Both the position numbers and the translations under genes were made by a program. The notes below the pieces were generated by a model. That model saw only the letters and a list, made by a program, of their open reading frames with translations. It searched no databases and was not told the origin of the DNA. From contig NZ_QLMA01000004.1 of the NCBI RefSeq assembly GCF_003259435.1, positions 248,001 through 312,000 on the forward strand: a stretch of DNA of 64,000 nucleotides, given 5' to 3'. Of the stretch, positions 17,594 to 25,592 are shown piece after piece; position 1 is the first letter of the stretch, and every line of letters begins with the position of its first letter. Origin of the DNA: Chitinophaga dinghuensis (GTDB lineage Bacteria > Bacteroidota > Bacteroidia > Chitinophagales > Chitinophagaceae).

Positions 17594-20260
17594 TTATTTT
17601 GAATCAAAGACGGTATCGAATGTATCAGAAATACTATGAAATCTTTTCAAAAACGATAAAATTCCCATGTTACCAGACATGTAATCTGCGGAAGTGGATC
17701 GCGTGATATCATTATGCCAATATGTTATATCTGCTGAGTATTCAATGCGGATTAACATAATATAGAGTAGTATTTCCTCTGCCTTTTTATAATAATGTTC
17801 CTTAGCGAAGGATTTAAATGCATCTAAGTATGTATGCCCGGCTCCCGCTAGACCACTCCCGTAAGTAAGGTTATTCTTTAAATATTTAATGAAGGGAGTG
17901 TTTAATAAATCTTCTGCGAAATCTTGATATTTTTTATCATGGTAACAGTCATATGCCTTTATGAATGTTTGAGCGATACCGAAAGATCCATATATGAATG
18001 AAGCATCTCTAAAGTATACTTTTTTATAGTTCATTAAATGATCTAAACTTTTTTTAATTGAGCTGTCTAGATCCTTGGAATTGTCATTATTCCTGCACCT
18101 TATTAAGAAGTAAGTAATACCGGCGGCCCCCATTCCCCAGTTTAAATCATTAATTGTGAAATGGTTGAGGAAACATTTGTTTTTCCTCCATGTACCGTCC
18201 CTGCTTTGTGATTTTGTAAGTTCCCTGACAATTTTTTTAAGTTCATCGTCAACATCTTTGAATGATAGAGTATTCTGTAAGAAAAGTAGAAATATTCCCT
18301 TTCCTGCAGTTCCTTCCCAAATATTATTCTCATAGTTTGGGGCATGAATCAGTTGTCTAAGTATTGCCTTGTTTTCTTCGGTTAGGGTAATAAATTGGTA
18401 TTTGATTGCTTGACAAATTGCTATTCCAATACCGTAATACCCATTCATTAGGTTGTTGCCTACTGGTTGTTCATTTGATAGATATGAAATTAAGTACGAA
18501 ATATTTCTGTTTATTATAGTTTTTATTATGTCCGGTTTAATTGTGACTGATGACATAATTTGAATTAGCATTGTCGTGCTGCCTGATATTCCTGTATGGA
18601 ATCCTACTAACTTTCGTCTAGAGAAGTTGGCTTGTATTTCCTTGTCTCTTGTGTTAACTGTGGATTCAAGTATTCCTTCATTATTAATAAAGGCACTGCT
18701 GGCTATAGAATTAATATTACTCTGAACTATATTTTCAAGGTCAGATTTCTCATAGTGGTAGTATAATTCGCGCTGATGGATATTCAATAGAGATTGGCAA
18801 TTTCTGTTTACAATTTCTATAATCCTATCAATATGCGGACGATCTGTTTTTTCTTTTGAAAAGCAAAGAGATATTAAATATGCAATTTCTTCATTTGGAA
18901 TCAAATTTTTCAACTTCTTATAATTAGTTGCTGGATTTCCCGGATCGAAATAGGATGGGTATATTCCAGTGAACAACATAATCATGGATGCGCCTAGCGA
19001 AAAAATATCCTCCGAGTATTCTGGAGTATAGTTATTGATGTCGGATACTATTGGTGCAGAATAACCAATTGTTACGCCTGTATATGGATGACGTAATGGA
19101 CTATCATTACTCAAATCAAAGCTAAGTCCAAAATCGATTAATATTATTTTTTTATCTTTTCTTAGTATGAAATTGGCCAATGATATATCTCTGTGAATGA
19201 CTCCGCATAAATGTAATGAGCGAATAATATCCAATATTTGTAATGCAATATTTAGTATTAGTTTTCTCTTTTCTAGATTTAGTTTTATCCATCCACCCAG
19301 AGGTTGAATATTACCTATGAGATCTGTTATCTTTACTCCATCAATGTATTCCATTACAAAATGAGTTGCCTGTTGGTCTGAAACTAAATCATAGGCTTTA
19401 GGGGCAATATTTAATCTTTCTATTTTTTTATGAATATAATATTGGAATGAAATATTGTCTGCGCTGTCATTGTTGTATAAATTGATGAGATCGTTCTTAT
19501 TGCCAGATTTTATAATGCATTTTTTGGGAATCCACCACTCCTGAAAGTATATACCATTGAAAACATTGCCCTTAATGTCCTTTTTTAATGTATTAGTAAT
19601 GACGGCACGATTTCCAACTGTTTTATTAAAATTATTACTTGTATTTAAAAGGGATTTGTCAAATGGCCACTGAATACTTTTGTTCAATTTATATGGGCTC
19701 TTTACTGGGCAATAGGTCAAACTTCCATCTGTATTTATTCCCCATGTTTTTTCTCTACCATCATCAGAAGGCATTTTTATTACAGAATGGTATTCGTGTT
19801 TTATGAATATATTATTTATCAGATGTTGCGCTGTAGGTATTTTGGGATATCGTATAGGTGGATTTATTTGCATAATAATATTAAATATATTTACAGCGTT
19901 TTTGTCATTGTTCGGATAGATGTTTATTACTACATTGAATTGCTCTATCCCAAGGTATCCCATTAAGATCTGTGTGAGAGCTTGATGGTTTATTGGAATC
20001 TCTACAGCGGCATTAAGTTTAGCGATTAAAGGAATGAATTCTCGCAAGTATTTTGATGCCTCGATAATAGACACACTAAGTGATATAATCCATCCCTTTT
20101 GATGTTTTTTTTCTCCAATTAATAGGTAGGGGTGAGCAAAAATGTAATTAATATTTAGATCCTCCAGATAAATATGGAAACTCTCATTGAAATCATTAAT
20201 GGATAATGTGTCGGTATTAACGTTATTCGTCGTGTTATTATCAGATTTTCCTTTTTCCAT
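17594..20260 (-). CDS. Class III-type lanthipeptide synthetase homologue (LanKC-like)
   Basis: 888 residues in three parts. Residues about 50-190 match the pattern of the LanKC lyase-side N-domain (GWIISLSVSIIEASKYLREF, then VVINIYPNNDKNA). Residues about 250-510 are a Ser/Thr-kinase fold: HRDISLAN with H356, D358 and N363, and DFG with D376 to G378, both intact. Residues about 550-880 are LanC-like: GFHTGISG at 553, GYYGIG, GTAGKG, NWGMGAAG around 707, and a GSGLAGAGHTYL-like repeat. The LanC zinc ligands appear lost: Gly709 stands for Cys, Ile756-Tyr757 for Cys-His. That is the class III state, whereas class IV keeps the ligands. Such enzymes phosphorylate and eliminate Ser/Thr and then cyclise. 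The gene is very AT-rich and lies between IS3 remnants with peptide genes on both sides. A kinase with no peptide role is the alternative. Confidence 0.78.
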   Translation of the reverse strand: MEKGKSDNNTTNNVNTDTLSINDFNESFHIYLEDLNINYIFAHPYLLIGEKKHQKGWIISLSVSIIEASKYLREFIPLIAKLNAAVEIPINHQALTQILMGYLGIEQFNVVINIYPNNDKNAVNIFNIIMQINPPIRYPKIPTAQHLINNIFIKHEYHSVIKMPSDDGREKTWGINTDGSLTYCPVKSPYKLNKSIQWPFDKSLLNTSNNFNKTVGNRAVITNTLKKDIKGNVFNGIYFQEWWIPKKCIIKSGNKNDLINLYNNDSADNISFQYYIHKKIERLNIAPKAYDLVSDQQATHFVMEYIDGVKITDLIGNIQPLGGWIKLNLEKRKLILNIALQILDIIRSLHLCGVIHRDISLANFILRKDKKIILIDFGLSFDLSNDSPLRHPYTGVTIGYSAPIVSDINNYTPEYSEDIFSLGASMIMLFTGIYPSYFDPGNPATNYKKLKNLIPNEEIAYLISLCFSKEKTDRPHIDRIIEIVNRNCQSLLNIHQRELYYHYEKSDLENIVQSNINSIASSAFINNEGILESTVNTRDKEIQANFSRRKLVGFHTGISGSTTMLIQIMSSVTIKPDIIKTIINRNISYLISYLSNEQPVGNNLMNGYYGIGIAICQAIKYQFITLTEENKAILRQLIHAPNYENNIWEGTAGKGIFLLFLQNTLSFKDVDDELKKIVRELTKSQSRDGTWRKNKCFLNHFTINDLNWGMGAAGITYFLIRCRNNDNSKDLDSSIKKSLDHLMNYKKVYFRDASFIYGSFGIAQTFIKAYDCYHDKKYQDFAEDLLNTPFIKYLKNNLTYGSGLAGAGHTYLDAFKSFAKEHYYKKAEEILLYIMLIRIEYSADITYWHNDITRSTSADYMSGNMGILSFLKRFHSISDTFDTVFDSK

Positions 20261-20496
20261 TTAGATATCTAATTGTGATAATGGTTTGAGATCTATTAGA
20301 ATTCAACCAATATGAACTATTGATTTCCTTCTAAGTTAAAATTAGATCTTAGCTCTGCAATGCGCACGCAGTTGGCTAATTTTTTTCTGAAATTGTGTAT
20401 TGCTAAATTTCAGTTTGATAGACTATGTAAGCTTGTAAGGTTCCCCGAAAATGGTCCGGTGAGATTAGAGAAAAATCTCTAACTTAAATATCATTA

Positions 20497-21576
20497 TGAA
20501 AAAAGCACGATTCACTGAGAACCAGATTATCTCCATTCTAAAGAAACAAGCATCAGGTATTTCCATTAAGGATCTTTCCAATAATAAATAGTGTCAGCGA
20601 AGCTACTATTTATTATTGGAAAGCAAGGTAGGTAGGAATGGATGTCAATGAGTTGAAACGGATGAAGGAATTGGAGGAAGAGAATACCAGACTTAAACGC
20701 ATTGTAGTCAATTTGACGCTCGAAAATGATTCCGTCAGGACAGTTCTGAAAAAAAAAAAGTTCGGCGGCCTGACGACAAATGACAAGGAGTAGCGTTATT
20801 GGTGCAGGAGAAAGTGAGTATGCGGAAGGCCTGTAGGCTGGTAGGCATACCTCATACTTCATTCCGTGATAACCGACAGTTTAAAGATGATAATTCTTTG
20901 ATGGATGCTTTGGAAGACCTTGTGAAGAAACATTCTTCTATCGGTTTCTGGAAATGCAATCACCGTTTGAGGCGAAAGGTCCATTTATGGAATCACAAAC
21001 GACTCTACTGGGTCTATAAGTTATTAAAATTGAATATTAGACGTAAGGTCAAGCGAAGATTACCTGAACGGGTAGAACGGCCGCTGATTTTTCCCAATAC
21101 CATAAATGAGTCCATGGAGCATGGATTTCATGACAGATAGCCTGGTTAATGGGAGACGTTTTCGGTTATTGAATATCATTGATGATTACAATCGGGAGTC
21201 GCTGTGGATTGAAATAGACACTTCATTGCCAAGTCTTAGAGTTATTAGGGTATTGGAAATGATAATTGAAATGCGAGGGAATCCATTAAAAATAGGAGTG
21301 GGTAATGGCCCAGAGTTTATCAGCAATCAGTTGCAACAGTGGTGTCACGACAGAAATATCCAGTTACAGTTGATAAAGCCAGGTAAACCAGTGCAAAACG
21401 CCTTTATTGAACGGAATAAGGGCTCTTTAAGGAGAGGGATGCTAGACGCTTATCATTTTTTCACGTTAGCAGAAGTACGGATTATGGCTGAAGAGTGGAG
21501 GCAGGACTATAATAGCTCCAGACCTCATCAAGCATTTGGATTTGTTCCTCCTCTGAAGTTCGGCAAAGAAATTTGA
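20497..21576 (+). pseudogene. IS3-family transposase orfA/orfB, broken
   Basis: orfA starts MKKARFTENQIISILKK, then meets a stop inside a 19-bp palindrome near 20590; the frame resumes as ELKRMKELEEENTRLKRIV. orfB begins with VQEKVSMRKACRLVGIP (from 20799) and continues in a second frame from 21106 ([62 protein letters not shown]). The second catalytic acid of the DDE triad, normally Asp in VDNGPEF, is Gly here (VGNGPEF), so the enzyme would be dead even without the frameshifts. Confidence 0.78.
20574..20623. repeat. 19-bp perfect palindrome inside the dead orfA
   Basis: Arms 20574-20592 and 20605-20623 (ACTATTTATTATTGGAAAG and its exact complement) flank a short middle that itself pairs AGC/GCT around GAA. 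The right arm still encodes the expected SEAT-YYWK region of orfA; the left arm replaces the codons that should precede it. Confidence 0.7.
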
Positions 21577-21657
21577 TATCGAAATTATTCAAAACTCTAA
21601 TCCCTGATGGATCCAAATATAGGTAAGCTTACACCTCCACCACAATAGGAACGAATA

Positions 21658-21861
21658 ATGGACAAGAGCTCACTTCAGTATTTTTTAACAATGGTGTACC
21701 GGAAATTGCCTCATACTGCCATACATTCAACCGGCCAACCAATGCAGAATGGCTATATTGAAAGATTTAATCGTCTTTACAGAGAGAAAGTATTAGATGC
21801 TTATATATTTGAAGGCCTTCAACAGGTTAGAGAGCTGACCTATCTGTTTCTGGACGAATGA
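21658..21861 (+). pseudogene. Fragment of a second IS3-type transposase (3' part)
   Basis: 67 residues that read like the C-terminal part of an IS3-group orf[21 protein letters not shown] followed by [17 protein letters not shown]. It differs from copies A and B and so comes from another element. No upstream half is present, and the frame ends where the family normally continues with a WIxxYNxxRPH segment. Confidence 0.65.
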
Positions 21862-21939
21862 ATATCCCCACGAATGTATGAATAGAAAATGAAGCTACAG
21901 AAATCCGAAAAACTCCAATTAATCGCTGTTACCCTAAAT

Positions 21940-22140
21940 GGGGTACTTACAAGACAGGCAAACCGACGCGGAATGCTTTTATTGAGTGGACGGATGGAAG
22001 GCTGCACAGAGGATTTTTGAATACATCTTTTTAGCAGATTAAATTGATGGTAGGTTATGGTTGAAGAATGGTAACGGGATTATAATATGGAGAGCATTCA
22101 TAAGTCACTCGGATACCGGTCGCCATTAAGGTAATCCCAA
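21940..22140 (+). pseudogene. Fragment of a third IS3-type transposase
   Basis: Read in one frame from about 21950, the sequence gives a run like GKPTRNAFIEWTDGRLHRGF, then stops, then a degraded tail resembling the SxHxSLGYRSPL end of IS3 transposases. It is too decayed to be a gene and is adjacent to the previous fragment. Confidence 0.5.
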
Positions 22141-22222
22141 AAACAGCTCGAAGCCAGAATTTATAATCCTTAGTGATCAAGGTTTATGCAAAATTTACAG
22201 ATCTTGATTGTCCACTTAATCA

Positions 22223-22260
22223 TAATGCCCTCAAAAGTGCTTAGTTCCTTGAGGGCATTA
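22223..22260 (-). terminator. Hairpin after the 22287 peptide gene
   Basis: 12-bp perfect stem TAATGCCCTCAA (22223-22234) / TTGAGGGCATTA (22249-22260) with a 14-base loop, 26 bp past the peptide stop. The trailing minus-strand sequence is only weakly T-rich, so termination efficiency is uncertain. Confidence 0.55.
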
Positions 22261-22286
22261 ATAAGTTGTTTTTATGATAAATACGG

Positions 22287-22526
22287 CTAATTATATCCTG
22301 TACAATATTCGACACAAGAGTCAGTAGTAACAGATCGAGCTATTTCATATGGTTGGCCTAATTCAAAAACTGTTGTAGTTAGGAATAATAAAGTAGAAAT
22401 AGTACAAGATCCTCCGTGAATAAGAGGTCGGTAGAACAAAGAGACTCCTTTGGCTTTTGAGGCAATTGCTCCTCCTATTATTGAGATAAAACCTAATGCT
22501 AGGAGTAGTATTTTAGCTTTTTTCAT
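22287..22526 (-). CDS. Small exported peptide in operon with S9 peptidase, family of five (member 5)
   Basis: 79 residues: MKKAKILLLALGFISIIGG leader with an A20-I-A22 site, S23-K-A-K26 and Y32 as in the other members. The tail is divergent: a single central cysteine C41, a TTT run, then C71 and C75 and a CTGYN end in place of the YKxL terminus. Its start lies 11 bp after the stop of the large S9 peptidase gene, so the two are almost certainly co-transcribed. That coupling is the clearest sequence link between this peptide family and an S9 peptidase. The peptide could be substrate, inhibitor or chaperoned partner of the enzyme. Confidence 0.7.
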   Translation of the reverse strand: MKKAKILLLALGFISIIGGAIASKAKGVSLFYRPLIHGGSCTISTLLFLTTTVFELGQPYEIARSVTTDSCVEYCTGYN

Positions 22527-22537
22527 TTGTAGTGATT

Positions 22538-25252
22538 TTACTTAGTGGAAGAATTTTTGGTTTCGTAAGAGTTTTTGGTTATGACGCTCAATGTTTTCTT
22601 CGAAATCCAATCTGGTGCCTCTTTATTCATAAGGAAATAATCGAAGAACTGTCGCATTCTATTTGAAAAATCTGTGGCAGCTGTTCCACGTACCCCGTGT
22701 GAGTATTCTGTGTATTCGAGCAACCATACTTTTTTCCCCAAAACACGTAGTGCATTATAGAACTCTTTTGCATCTTCAAATCCTAAAGTTGCATCTTTTG
22801 TAGTGTGCATTATTAATACGGAGGCGTTGATTTTATCAGCATACATAATTGCTGAGTTTTTTATATAAATTTCTGGGGCCTCCCAGAGTGTTTTTCCCAT
22901 CCTGATTTGTCCTCTGATAAATGCGCCCAAAAGTGGATATCCCATTGCTGAAGAGTTAAACCCACTTATGAGATTTCCCCTTGCGGATGCGATGCATGCG
23001 GCCTTAATTGAAGGGATTTGAGTAATTACAAATTCTGAAGTAATGCCACCCCAACTTGCACCTTGAATCCCTAATTTAGAAGTGTCTATATACTGTCGTT
23101 GGGAAAGTTTAGTTATGGCAGATTTAACCGTTTCAGTTGCCCCTACTAATGAGGCACCGACAGGGGTATACATATCTGGGCAAAAGACGAGATATCCGTT
23201 ACTTGCATATGTTGGAATATCGAGATCACTTCCTCCCTGCAGTTCCTTGGGACGTAATGGTGCATTCAATCCATCCGATGAATTCTCATAACTATAGAAT
23301 ATTAATGGATATTTTTTGGAGGAGTCAAAATTTTCAGGTTTGAATAAAATCCCTTGATTTATTTTTCCATTTGGGAGAGTCCAGTTAATAAGTTCAGAAG
23401 TTATCCAGTTATATTTTTTTGTAGGATTGAGAGTGGATACTTGTATTAATTGATTAAAGTCTTTTGTGTAATACAAATTGAAGGGTTCGTTTGTGGAGCC
23501 TTTTACAATTAAATATGCCTCTGTATTTTCTGCTTTTACAGGAACTGGAACACTTAGGTGATCGTTCATTATTATAGGTCTTGTTGTAATGTAATCTGAA
23601 CCACTATACAGTTCCTTTGGTTCTTTTTCTTTTCCTTTGGATAATTCATAGAATCCAGCTTTTTTAGTTATTGTGTTGAATCCAGTTATATATCTCAATT
23701 GATTCCATTGTAATATTTTGTATTCGCCTTGAATGAACTTAAATTCTATTTTATTTTTATTTCCATAGCCTCCTGTTATATTAGTTGGATTGAATTTATT
23801 GTCAGTATGAATCATCCAAATATCATATTTATCACTAATGTATATGGTGTCGAAATTAGGGCTTTGACCTAATAGTTTGTATTTTAAAATTGGTTGATCT
23901 TCTTGAATAGAATCTGTTTTGAATTTACCGTTGGCCGTCGAAAGATCCATTACTGGTTGGTTCGATTTAGAATCTAAGTTATAGACAAATAATTTATTAT
24001 AGTCATTGGAGAAGTAGGCTATTTTATTTAATGTATTGGATGTTTTTGCAATGTTAATAAACGGTATTTTGGTGTCATATGTTTCTCCTGTAGTTGTGTT
24101 GGTAATATAAATATTGTGTGGAGTTCCCTGTATCTCATTTTTTCCCATGTCGCCATTTTCCAGATTTGCACTAAGTATTAACCATTTTGAATTTGACGCG
24201 ATAATAAAAGATGTATCGCTTTGGAGCCGAGTTAACTTTCCGGTATAAGTATTTAGCACCCACCTGGATGTTGTCGGCTGAAGTGGGGTTTGATGGTTTT
24301 TAGGTGTGAGTTTATTATCCTGATAACTCCAGATTATTAATGGAGTAGTTTTGTTGATTGAGTAGGAGAACTGTTGTTGTTCTACAAGGTCTATATTTAA
24401 GCAACTGTCATTTTCAGTCAGGTTTAATGTCCATTTTGATAGGTCGGTTCTAATAGGTAAATCTTCAGATGTTAATAGTGTTTTATATATAGTGTCAAAG
24501 CTACCAATCTCAGATACTATGCCTCCATTTATTTTTTTGCTAGCTATAGTAAAAATTTTATGGTTTATGGGGGACTGGACTGCTTTTGATATGGAAATTA
24601 TTGAGTCGCCTAAACTTGTTATTTCCTTTATTTTCATAGTTGATAACTGTAAGCTGGAGATTTTATTTTCAGATAATAGTAGGATTGCATCATTTCCATA
24701 TTCAATGGGATACATTTGATCAATGTCCTTAAATTCGAATTTTTCTCCAGTAAGTTTGTTTATGAGAATAAGTGATTTGCTTCTAGATGATATAGCTATC
24801 CATTTGGGTTTAGAATTCCAAGTATTATGATTGATTAATGAAATAGATTTAATGTTAGGAATAGATTTTGATTCTCGTGATCCCAAGTTTACAATATGAA
24901 GACTATCATGTTGTCCAAGTATGTAGCAAATGGATTTTTTTCCAACGCTGGCGAATATCGGTATCCCAGCATCAATAAATGTTCTCTTCCAGCTCGAATC
25001 GATGTTTTGTAATACTAGAGTTTTATGGTTCTTGGGGAGATTTTCTATTTTGTATGCTATGAATTTACCATCTTGATTTATATATGCAGGACCAGGACTC
25101 AAAAAATACCAATCATCGTAGGTTATTTCATTTATTGCAGGTTTGTCTTGTGCATTACCTTTTATGCAAAGGATTAAGAACAAGAATAATGTTAGGATGG
25201 AAGTATTTCTTTTGACGGCAATTGAATATCTTATTATTTTCCGCAGTTGCAT
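22538..25252 (-). CDS. S9-family serine peptidase, long paralogue
   Basis: 904 residues. A hydrophobic N-terminal segment (ILTLFLFLILCIKGNAQ, residues about 19-35) acts as a signal peptide, giving a periplasmic enzyme. A long repeat-rich N-terminal half (about 40-620), likely a beta-propeller, is followed by an alpha/beta-hydrolase with probable triad S733 (GASWGG), D820 (HTTKDATLGFED) and H852 (YSHGV). Family members cleave after proline or act as broad oligopeptidases on peptides that fit the propeller. It is AT-rich, unlike its shorter relative at 9546. It is followed in the same operon by peptide member 5 and sits upstream of a divergent SusC gene. Confidence 0.88.
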   Translation of the reverse strand: MQLRKIIRYSIAVKRNTSILTLFLFLILCIKGNAQDKPAINEITYDDWYFLSPGPAYINQDGKFIAYKIENLPKNHKTLVLQNIDSSWKRTFIDAGIPIFASVGKKSICYILGQHDSLHIVNLGSRESKSIPNIKSISLINHNTWNSKPKWIAISSRSKSLILINKLTGEKFEFKDIDQMYPIEYGNDAILLLSENKISSLQLSTMKIKEITSLGDSIISISKAVQSPINHKIFTIASKKINGGIVSEIGSFDTIYKTLLTSEDLPIRTDLSKWTLNLTENDSCLNIDLVEQQQFSYSINKTTPLIIWSYQDNKLTPKNHQTPLQPTTSRWVLNTYTGKLTRLQSDTSFIIASNSKWLILSANLENGDMGKNEIQGTPHNIYITNTTTGETYDTKIPFINIAKTSNTLNKIAYFSNDYNKLFVYNLDSKSNQPVMDLSTANGKFKTDSIQEDQPILKYKLLGQSPNFDTIYISDKYDIWMIHTDNKFNPTNITGGYGNKNKIEFKFIQGEYKILQWNQLRYITGFNTITKKAGFYELSKGKEKEPKELYSGSDYITTRPIIMNDHLSVPVPVKAENTEAYLIVKGSTNEPFNLYYTKDFNQLIQVSTLNPTKKYNWITSELINWTLPNGKINQGILFKPENFDSSKKYPLIFYSYENSSDGLNAPLRPKELQGGSDLDIPTYASNGYLVFCPDMYTPVGASLVGATETVKSAITKLSQRQYIDTSKLGIQGASWGGITSEFVITQIPSIKAACIASARGNLISGFNSSAMGYPLLGAFIRGQIRMGKTLWEAPEIYIKNSAIMYADKINASVLIMHTTKDATLGFEDAKEFYNALRVLGKKVWLLEYTEYSHGVRGTAATDFSNRMRQFFDYFLMNKEAPDWISKKTLSVITKNSYETKNSSTK

Positions 25253-25592
25253 TTTATATGATTATTTAAAAGTAATGATGAAAAAATCAACTCAAGTTAT
25301 TTTATAGTGATATGATTTTTTGTTATGCGGATGTTATTCCACTAAGCCTTGATTATTGCTTCTTCTTCCTTTTGCTTATTTAAGATAGAATAAACTTCTG
25401 CAATTGGATCGCACACGACTTACATTTTGATTATTTAATGGAGCAACATTTTCCTGATTGTTTTTTTTAGTTATGCATCTGTTAATTATGTAGTACTGGT
25501 TAAGTGGTTTTACGCTTATCCTATTAATAAAGGAAGCTAGTAAAATAATTTCTTAAAGAGGTTTAATAATATGTGTTTTAAAATAAAGCATA
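25253..25592. other. Divergent promoter region, 340 bp
   Basis: AT-rich spacer between the minus-strand S9 peptidase and the plus-strand SusC gene, so promoters for both must lie here. I cannot place either with confidence. A TACATTTTG at about 25422 is one base longer than the TAnnTTTG consensus. No ORF. Confidence 0.4.

Larger units (their letters stand above)
20427..21632 (+). mobile_element. IS3-family insertion sequence, copy B, about 1.2 kb, inactive
   Basis: Terminal inverted repeat GTAAGCTT (20427-20434) / AAGCTTAC (21625-21632) encloses about 1206 bp, the right size for IS3. It contains orfA (from 20497) and orfB with DDE-type transposase features. The orientation is the same as copy A and opposite to the synthetase gene. 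It is inactive: orfA is disrupted, orfB is split, and a catalytic Asp is replaced. Confidence 0.75.

Noticed and set aside
17594..20260. Plain Ser/Thr protein kinase
   Set aside because: The kinase domain is only the middle third. The N-terminal LanKC-like region and the GxxG-repeat C-terminus with LanC layout fit a lanthipeptide synthetase better, although activity is unproven.
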